Shown here: positions 30,804 to 35,124 of the stretch, in pieces
Position numbering within the stretch: position 1 is the stretch's first letter
How the letters are laid out: each line of letters opens with the position of its first letter
From: Oscillospiraceae bacterium
Lineage (GTDB): Bacteria > Bacillota > Clostridia > Oscillospirales > Oscillospiraceae
Length of the DNA: 35,124 nucleotides
NCBI GenBank assembly: GCA_031270395.1
Contig: JAISXU010000083.1
Coordinates: 1-35,124 of the forward strand
Direction of reading: 5' to 3'
Notes under the pieces: model-generated
Told to the model about the DNA's origin: nothing
What the model saw: only the letters and a program-made list of their open reading frames with translations
Databases searched by the model: none
Made by a program: the position numbers and the translations under genes

Positions 30804-32213
30804 ATGAAATCACTCAGGAAAGCAGTTGCAATAGCGCTGACGGTATTGCTGTTCGCCGGCGTATACGCCGGCGGCGCGTCCGCCGTCGAGGACGTTGTGG
30901 CGGCGCCGGACGCGGTGTCGATCCAACTCAACGGGGAAAATATCGAGTTCCCAAGCGGCGTCGAGCCGTACTTTGACACGGCGGCAGGGCGCGTATTCGT
31001 ACCCGTGCGCGACCTATTCACCGAACTCGGCGCCGAGGTCGAGTACGACGAGACCGCGCGCGTGATAACGCTGACGCGCGGCGGCGTGACGGTCGTGTTC
31101 CCGCAGGACAGCACGACGATCACCATAACCGAGGGCGGGGCCACGACGACTATCGAGTCGGACGTCAAGCCGCTCACCTTCGACAACCGCGTGCTCGTGC
31201 CGCTGCGCTTCGTGGCTAACGCGCTCGGCAGCAACGTCGGTTGGGATCAGACAGCGCAGACGGCAATCGTCATCGACCCGGAGTCGTATCTCGCGAGCCG
31301 CCCGGAGACGTTTGACACTCTCGGCAAGCTGATTGAGGCGGAGGGCGAGCCGCAGGAGGGCAACCAGGCGCTCACCATGAGCATCGACGGCACAGTGACG
31401 TCCGACGGCATGAGCATACCGCTGTCGTTCGAGCTGGAGGGCATCAGCTCGCAGACCGCATCCGACCTCAAGCTGGCGGGTACGGTTGATCTTCCGGCGG
31501 AGATGATGCCGGGCTTGACCGCCTCGCTTGCGATAGACGCCGATGTGCTGGCCAACGCCGAGACCGGGTTTTTTGCCATACACTCGGAGCTTCTCAACGC
31601 GTCGCTGCTCGGGGTCATACCGGACGTCGCGGCTGATACGTGGATCACGGGGGATATTTACGCGCTGCTCAGCGAACAGGGCGTAGACATCGATTCGATT
31701 CTCGCGCAGAGCGAGGCGGCGTATGCCGAGGATGTGGGAACGCTGATTAACGACGCCATCACGCAGCAGGTACTTGCGCTCGGAGAGCCTGATGACGTCG
31801 CCTTTTTTGACGCCACCGTGAAGGTAGCCGTGGACGCTATATACGGCTTGCTGGGCGACAGCGGCCTCACGGAGACCGAGGACGGCTATGTCAGCCAGTT
31901 CATAATTGAGGATACCGAAATCGATGCGAAGGCAGAAGTCTCGTTAAAAATAACGACCGACGCGGACGGCAAAGCGGTATCGGCGGTAAGCGCTGCGACG
32001 GTGGTAATTGGCGGCGAGACTGCCCTCACATTAAAAGCGAGTGCAAGCGAGGCGACCTTTGAGATTACCGTACAGTTTGACGACCTCGAAGGCACTGCCA
32101 TTGACATCGCCGTCAAAGGCGAGATAGCGCCGACGACGGAGGAACCGCGCGCGGGAGTCCCCGAGGGCGCGGAGACAATAGATATAGGCGTGTTATTAGA
32201 CGCGACCGTGTAA
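30804..32213 (+). CDS. Secreted copper amine oxidase stalk-domain protein
   Basis: A 469-residue protein with a signal peptide (MKSLRKAVAIALTVLLFAGV, cleavage near Ala-Ser-Ala at 25-27) and a copper amine oxidase N-terminal-like (stalk) domain at about 38-155. Two repeats are recognisable: GRVFVPVRDLFTELGAEVEYDETARVITL and NRVLVPLRFVANALGSNVGWDQTAQTAIV. The remaining 310 residues form an acidic, Ala- and Asp-rich beta-type region of unknown family, with no cell-wall anchor. There is no oxidase catalytic domain; in Bacillota these stalk domains serve as surface or wall-associated modules. The ATG follows GGAGG by 18 bases and a second AAGG directly. Followed by terminator hairpins. Confidence 0.85.
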   Translation: MKSLRKAVAIALTVLLFAGVYAGGASAVEDVVAAPDAVSIQLNGENIEFPSGVEPYFDTAAGRVFVPVRDLFTELGAEVEYDETARVITLTRGGVTVVFPQDSTTITITEGGATTTIESDVKPLTFDNRVLVPLRFVANALGSNVGWDQTAQTAIVIDPESYLASRPETFDTLGKLIEAEGEPQEGNQALTMSIDGTVTSDGMSIPLSFELEGISSQTASDLKLAGTVDLPAEMMPGLTASLAIDADVLANAETGFFAIHSELLNASLLGVIPDVAADTWITGDIYALLSEQGVDIDSILAQSEAAYAEDVGTLINDAITQQVLALGEPDDVAFFDATVKVAVDAIYGLLGDSGLTETEDGYVSQFIIEDTEIDAKAEVSLKITTDADGKAVSAVSAATVVIGGETALTLKASASEATFEITVQFDDLEGTAIDIAVKGEIAPTTEEPRAGVPEGAETIDIGVLLDATV

Positions 32214-32233
32214 AAGGAATACTCTGACGCAAG

Positions 32234-32258
32234 GCTCCGCCCCACGTCGGGGCGGAGC
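32234..32258 (+). terminator. GC hairpin after the stalk-domain gene
   Basis: GCTCCGCCCC (32234-32243) pairs perfectly with 32249-32258 around ACGTC, 20 bases after the stop. No T-tract. Confidence 0.45.
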
Positions 32259-32315
32259 GGCGGATATTTGCGGACTTACGGGCGAAGCATATACGCGACG
32301 CGCTCGAGCGAAAAC

Positions 32316-32360
32316 AGCCCCCTGTCCCGGACGGCATTGAACCGTCCGGGGCAGGGGGCT
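32316..32360. terminator. Bidirectional terminator between convergent genes
   Basis: A 19-bp stem with one G-T pair (32316-32334 with 32342-32360, loop CATTGAA). It has TGTTGCGTATTCTTT on the plus side and GTTTTC on the minus side. It lies between the stalk-domain gene and the convergent dehydrogenase gene and can serve both. Confidence 0.7.
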
Positions 32361-32396
32361 TGTTGCGTATTCTTTGTATTCTAAAGAAGTGAGCGC

Positions 32397-33401
32397 CTAT
32401 TTTGCCTTGTGGCTCTCGTCCACCCAATCGAGATCGGCGCGGGCCTTGGCGAAGCCCACCTTGCCGCCCTTTGTGAACAGCACAGCGCCGTCGCCCGTGG
32501 GCGGGGGAGCGTTTTTCATTCGCTCGGCCATGAATTTTTCCTTTGCCGCCTCCTTTGCCATGCCCTCGGCGGATATGTAGTTGCGGATGCGTTCGTGCTC
32601 GCGGGACACTATCTCGTACGCGACGGGGTAAGGTATTATGTACACCAGTCCGTCCTCGATACCCTTTTTGAAGCGCTCCGCGAGCTCCACAGGGTCGATA
32701 CCGGTGGACACGTGCTCACGCAGAACCTCGATCACCTCGTCCGTCGTATTGTAGCCGCTGTTTTTATACTGCGCCGGGCGGCGCAGCTCGGTGGCCCATA
32801 TGTCGCTGTTTATATTCATGGGGCACAGGGCGCTCGCGCCGATGCCGTAGGGCTTCAGCGCCATGTAGTACGTCTCCATGAGATTGTTCACCGCCGCCTT
32901 TGCCGCGGAGTACGGCGCCGTCGTCTCGCAGCCGCCCCAGCCGCCCATCGACGAGGTGACGGCGATGTGGCACTCTGTCTTGTTTGCGTACGCCTTTATC
33001 ATACGCGGCACAAATATGACTAGCCCGTTGACCACCGCGCCCAGACATACGCCCATCACCCAATCGTAGTCGTCAAAGGTTGACGCCTCCGCCGGGCCGA
33101 ACGAGTTGACGCCCGCCGTCTGAATGAGCAGATGCGGCGGCCCGCCGAACACCTCCTCGACCTTGTCGGCGGCCGCGGTGTAATCCGCGCGGTCGGTGAG
33201 ATCGACGCGTATGGGCAGTATGTCGCTCTCCTTTGCCCCACTGTAGGCGGCTATCTCGCCGACCGCGCGATCAAGCGCGTCCTGCCTCAAATCCGCTATG
33301 GCGACTCTCATGCCGGCCTTTGAAAAAACCTTAGCCTGACCGAGACCGGCTCCCGCCGCGCCTCCGGTTATAAAAGCGATCTTTCCCGCAAAATCCTTCA
33401 C
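32397..33401 (-). CDS. Short-chain dehydrogenase/reductase
   Basis: A 334-residue NAD(P)-dependent oxidoreductase. The cofactor motif TGGAAGAGLG and an Asp at the end of the second strand (AIAD, which favours NAD over NADP) are at the N-terminus. NNAG is replaced by TAGVN, and the catalytic Ser (TSSMGGWGG) and YSAAK (Tyr/Lys about positions 164 and 168) are present. The C-terminal 90 residues extend beyond the classical 250-residue SDR length. The start is probably the GTG at 33401 (VKDFAGK), about 10 bases from AAAGGA; a GTG at 33410 is possible but too close to that site. It follows the thiolase gene by about 70 bases. A hydroxyacyl substrate is suggested only by this pairing. Confidence 0.85.
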   Translation of the reverse strand: MKDFAGKIAFITGGAAGAGLGQAKVFSKAGMRVAIADLRQDALDRAVGEIAAYSGAKESDILPIRVDLTDRADYTAAADKVEEVFGGPPHLLIQTAGVNSFGPAEASTFDDYDWVMGVCLGAVVNGLVIFVPRMIKAYANKTECHIAVTSSMGGWGGCETTAPYSAAKAAVNNLMETYYMALKPYGIGASALCPMNINSDIWATELRRPAQYKNSGYNTTDEVIEVLREHVSTGIDPVELAERFKKGIEDGLVYIIPYPVAYEIVSREHERIRNYISAEGMAKEAAKEKFMAERMKNAPPPTGDGAVLFTKGGKVGFAKARADLDWVDESHKAK

Positions 33402-33469
33402 TTTGCGCACATCCTTTCAAATTAAAACTTCGCGTCCGTCACGGCGGGGCCGCGACGGACGCCTGAGAC

Positions 33470-34651
33470 TTACGCCTTTTCCCAAATCGTGGCGACGCCC
33501 ATGCCGCCGCCGATGCAGAGTGTAGCGAGACCGCGCTTCACGTCCGGCCGCTTTTGCATCTCATGCGCCAGAGTCACGATTATGCGCGCCCCCGACGCGC
33601 CGACGGGATGTCCGAGCGCGAGAGCGCCACCGTTCACGTTTACCTTCGCCATATCAAAATTGAGCTCGCGCGCGACGGCGATCGACTGGGCGGCAAACGC
33701 CTCATTGGCCTCAATTAAATCGATGTCGTCTATCGTCAGCCCCGCTTTTCCGAACGCCGCGCGCACGGCGGGAATCGGGCCCGTGCCCATTATGGCGGGA
33801 TCGACGCCGCCCTGCCCGTATGCGACGAGTCGGGCCAGAGGCGTGAGACCGAGCTTTCTTACGGCCTCGCCGGACGCGAGCACTACGGCGGCCGCGCCGT
33901 CGTTTATGCCGGACGCGTTGCCGGCCGTCACGCGTCCGCCGTCAGACTTGAACGCGGGCCTCAGCTTTGCCAGCGCCTCGGCTGTAGTGGCCCTCGGAAA
34001 CTCGTCTATCTTGAAATCGACGGTTTCTTTTTTCACCTTGATTGGCACGGGGACTATCTCGTCGTCGAACCGCCCCGACTTCTGCGCGGCGGCCGTCTTA
34101 TCCTGCGACGAGAGCGCGAACGCGTCGAGATCCTCCCGCGTTATGCCCCACTTATCGCAGATATTCTCAGCCGTTATTCCCATGTGGTAATTGTTGTAGA
34201 CGTCCCATAGCCCGTCGTTTACCATGGTGTCAACGAGCGCGGCGTTGTTCATGCGTGCGCCGAAACGCGCCGTCGGAACGGAGTACGGCGCCGCCGACAT
34301 GTTCTCCGCGCCGCCCGCCAGAATTATATCGGCGTCGCCGGACGCTATGGCGCGAGCCGCCTCTATGACGGCCTTCATACCGGAGCCGCAGACCATGCCC
34401 ACTGTGTAGGCGGGAACCTCGTACGGCACGCCGGCGCCAATGGCGATCTGGCGCGCGACGTTCTGGCCGAGACCGGCGGTGAGTATGCACCCGAACATGA
34501 CCTCGCTCAATTGCGAGGGCTTTACCCCGGCGCGCTCAATCGCCGCCTTTGCCGCGATGGCGCCGAGCTTTGGGGCGGGCACGTCCTTCAACGAGCCGCC
34601 AAAGCTGCCGATAGCCGTTCTGCACGCGCTGACAAGATAGATTTCACTCAT
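33470..34651 (-). CDS. thlA: Acetyl-CoA C-acetyltransferase (thiolase)
   Basis: A 393-residue biosynthetic-type thiolase that condenses two acetyl-CoA to acetoacetyl-CoA or reverses this. The nucleophilic Cys88 ([10 protein letters not shown]), His348 (GHPVGASG) and the second Cys near 379 (CIGGGMG) are in the expected places, and the full set of motifs ([20 protein letters not shown]) is present. Length matches AtoB/ThlA. An AAGGA ribosome site precedes the ATG. Together with the dehydrogenase gene that follows it would support short-chain acyl metabolism, but no crotonase or acyl-CoA dehydrogenase is nearby. The substrate could also be a longer 3-ketoacyl-CoA. Confidence 0.92.
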   Translation of the reverse strand: MSEIYLVSACRTAIGSFGGSLKDVPAPKLGAIAAKAAIERAGVKPSQLSEVMFGCILTAGLGQNVARQIAIGAGVPYEVPAYTVGMVCGSGMKAVIEAARAIASGDADIILAGGAENMSAAPYSVPTARFGARMNNAALVDTMVNDGLWDVYNNYHMGITAENICDKWGITREDLDAFALSSQDKTAAAQKSGRFDDEIVPVPIKVKKETVDFKIDEFPRATTAEALAKLRPAFKSDGGRVTAGNASGINDGAAAVVLASGEAVRKLGLTPLARLVAYGQGGVDPAIMGTGPIPAVRAAFGKAGLTIDDIDLIEANEAFAAQSIAVARELNFDMAKVNVNGGALALGHPVGASGARIIVTLAHEMQKRPDVKRGLATLCIGGGMGVATIWEKA

Positions 34652-34734
34652 TCCTTCAACCTCCGTATCCGCCTCGGGCGGACAATGTCATTTACTGATT
34701 CGCACTGCATGTCGAGCGGATCGATATTAACTTA

Positions 34735-34763
34735 ACTATAGTCTATGCGGCGTCAAATGTCAA
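34735..34763 (-). promoter_or_regulatory. Promoter of the thiolase/dehydrogenase pair
   Basis: On the minus strand consensus TTGACA (34758-34763) and TATAGT (34735-34740) with 17 bases between, about 85 bases upstream of the thiolase ATG. Confidence 0.7.
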
Positions 34764-34772
34764 CGGATAATT

Positions 34773-34879
34773 TCGTTTGCAAGCGCTTCGCGCTTACAAA
34801 CGAGTTGCGGGAGCTAGTTCTCGCAACTCGTTTGTAAGCGCGAAGCGCTTGCAAACGAGTTGCGGGAGCTAGTTCTCGC
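34773..34879. repeat. Pair of TCGTTTG palindromes with 24-base direct repeats
   Basis: Stem 34773-34785 with 34791-34803 (one mismatch), and stem 34826-34840 with 34846-34860 (one mismatch). The second palindrome is an inverted version of the first. Each is followed by the identical 24 bases beginning CGAGTTGCGGGAGCTAG (34801-34824 and 34856-34879). Confidence 0.85.
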
Positions 34880-34906
34880 GCTGCGGCGCTTCGTCCGCAC
34901 GGACTG

Positions 34907-35000
34907 CGCTAAGCTCGCTTCCGGCTAAAGCCGAAAGCTCGCCCGCTCCGTCGTGCGTCCTCTCCCACACGCAACCGCTTGCGCTGGGTTGCGCGTGGGT
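34907..35000. repeat. Composite hairpin repeat, copy 2
   Basis: Block order as at 8146-8253: CTGCGCTAAG, CGCTTCCGGCTAAAGCCG, AAAGCTCGC, CGTCCTCTCC and a final hairpin (CCACACGCAACC facing GGTTGCGCGTGG). The conserved blocks and divergent terminal stem match the first copy in layout. Confidence 0.65.
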
Positions 35001-35006
35001 ACCCTT

Positions 35007-35063
35007 GTCAGTAGATGGAAATGAATTCCATCTACTGACGGAGATATAACAATTTTTGCTCCG
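35007..35063. repeat. 57-base hairpin repeat, copy 2
   Basis: Same as 30527-30583 except for a compensated change in the stem (T-A here, C-G there). Confidence 0.9.
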
Positions 35064-35124
35064 CATCTCCCGTCTGGGGCCGAAATGAAGCCCAGCGGAG
35101 CGGGTTCATTTCGGAGAGGAGGAG

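Larger units (their letters stand above)
34652..35124. other. Right-edge intergenic region made of palindromic repeats
   Basis: 473 bases without a gene: the thiolase promoter, two inverted copies of the TCGTTTG palindrome with a 24-base direct repeat, a composite hairpin element, copy 2 of the 57-base hairpin repeat, and a final hairpin (CCGAAATGAA at 35080-35089 with TTCATTTCGG at 35105-35114). Confidence 0.6.

Noticed and set aside
30527-35063. CRISPR-like interpretation of the repeated hairpins
   Set aside because: Copies are few, kilobases apart or irregular, with no equal-length spacers and no cas genes.

Overview
The window is a GC-rich (by eye roughly 60%) stretch of a bacterial chromosome, most likely from an uncultured, spore-forming, anaerobic clostridial member of the Bacillota. 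The evidence is SpoVAC (spore dipicolinate channel family), a glycyl radical enzyme (oxygen-sensitive chemistry), a Flp1/DUF5702-type Tad pilus without outer-membrane genes, a Hol-Tox type small toxin, and GGAGG-type ribosome binding sites. The genus cannot be read from the sequence.

Layout. (1) 1-2840: the end of an unknown gene abutting a truncated GLUG-repeat surface protein, a lone spoVAC, tRNA-Ala(CGC) and a repeat-rich non-coding stretch. (2) 7845-2838, minus strand: a five-gene peptide/nickel-family ABC importer (binding lipoprotein, two permeases, two ATPases) behind a clear sigma-A type promoter. (3) 8429-12020, plus strand: glycerol dehydrogenase overlapping a PcrA/UvrD helicase. 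(4) 26964-12460, minus strand: one long gene series. It starts with a complete Gram-positive style Tad pilus locus (TadZ, TadA, TadB, TadC, Flp1-like pilin, TadE, DUF5702 TadG-like protein, a second TadE-like protein, prepilin peptidase). It continues with a WG-repeat protein, a DUF6382/FHA protein and a soluble Ser/Thr kinase, and ends at ruvX. (5) 27342-27717: a MITE-like hairpin element next to a probable type I toxin-antitoxin module with a 28-residue Hol-Tox peptide, facing promoters and a long inverted repeat. (6) 27951-32213, plus strand: an orphan glycyl radical enzyme and a secreted copper-amine-oxidase-stalk-domain protein, with similar promoters. (7) 34651-32397, minus strand: acetyl-CoA acetyltransferase and a short-chain dehydrogenase. 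(8) The right edge is filled with palindromic repeats that recur elsewhere in the window.

How the parts may work together. The Tad genes supply a pilus machine, and the adjacent kinase and FHA protein, with phosphothreonine-like motifs in the FHA protein's linker, suggest phospho-signalling coupled to pilus function; that coupling is inferred from gene order. The most unusual items are the toxin-antitoxin module with its inverted-repeat architecture, the kinase/FHA extension of the Tad locus, the glycyl radical enzyme with a variant radical motif and no activase in the window, and several families of intergenic hairpins, one with a compensatory base-pair change between copies. No CRISPR array, rRNA, prophage or complete insertion sequence was seen.
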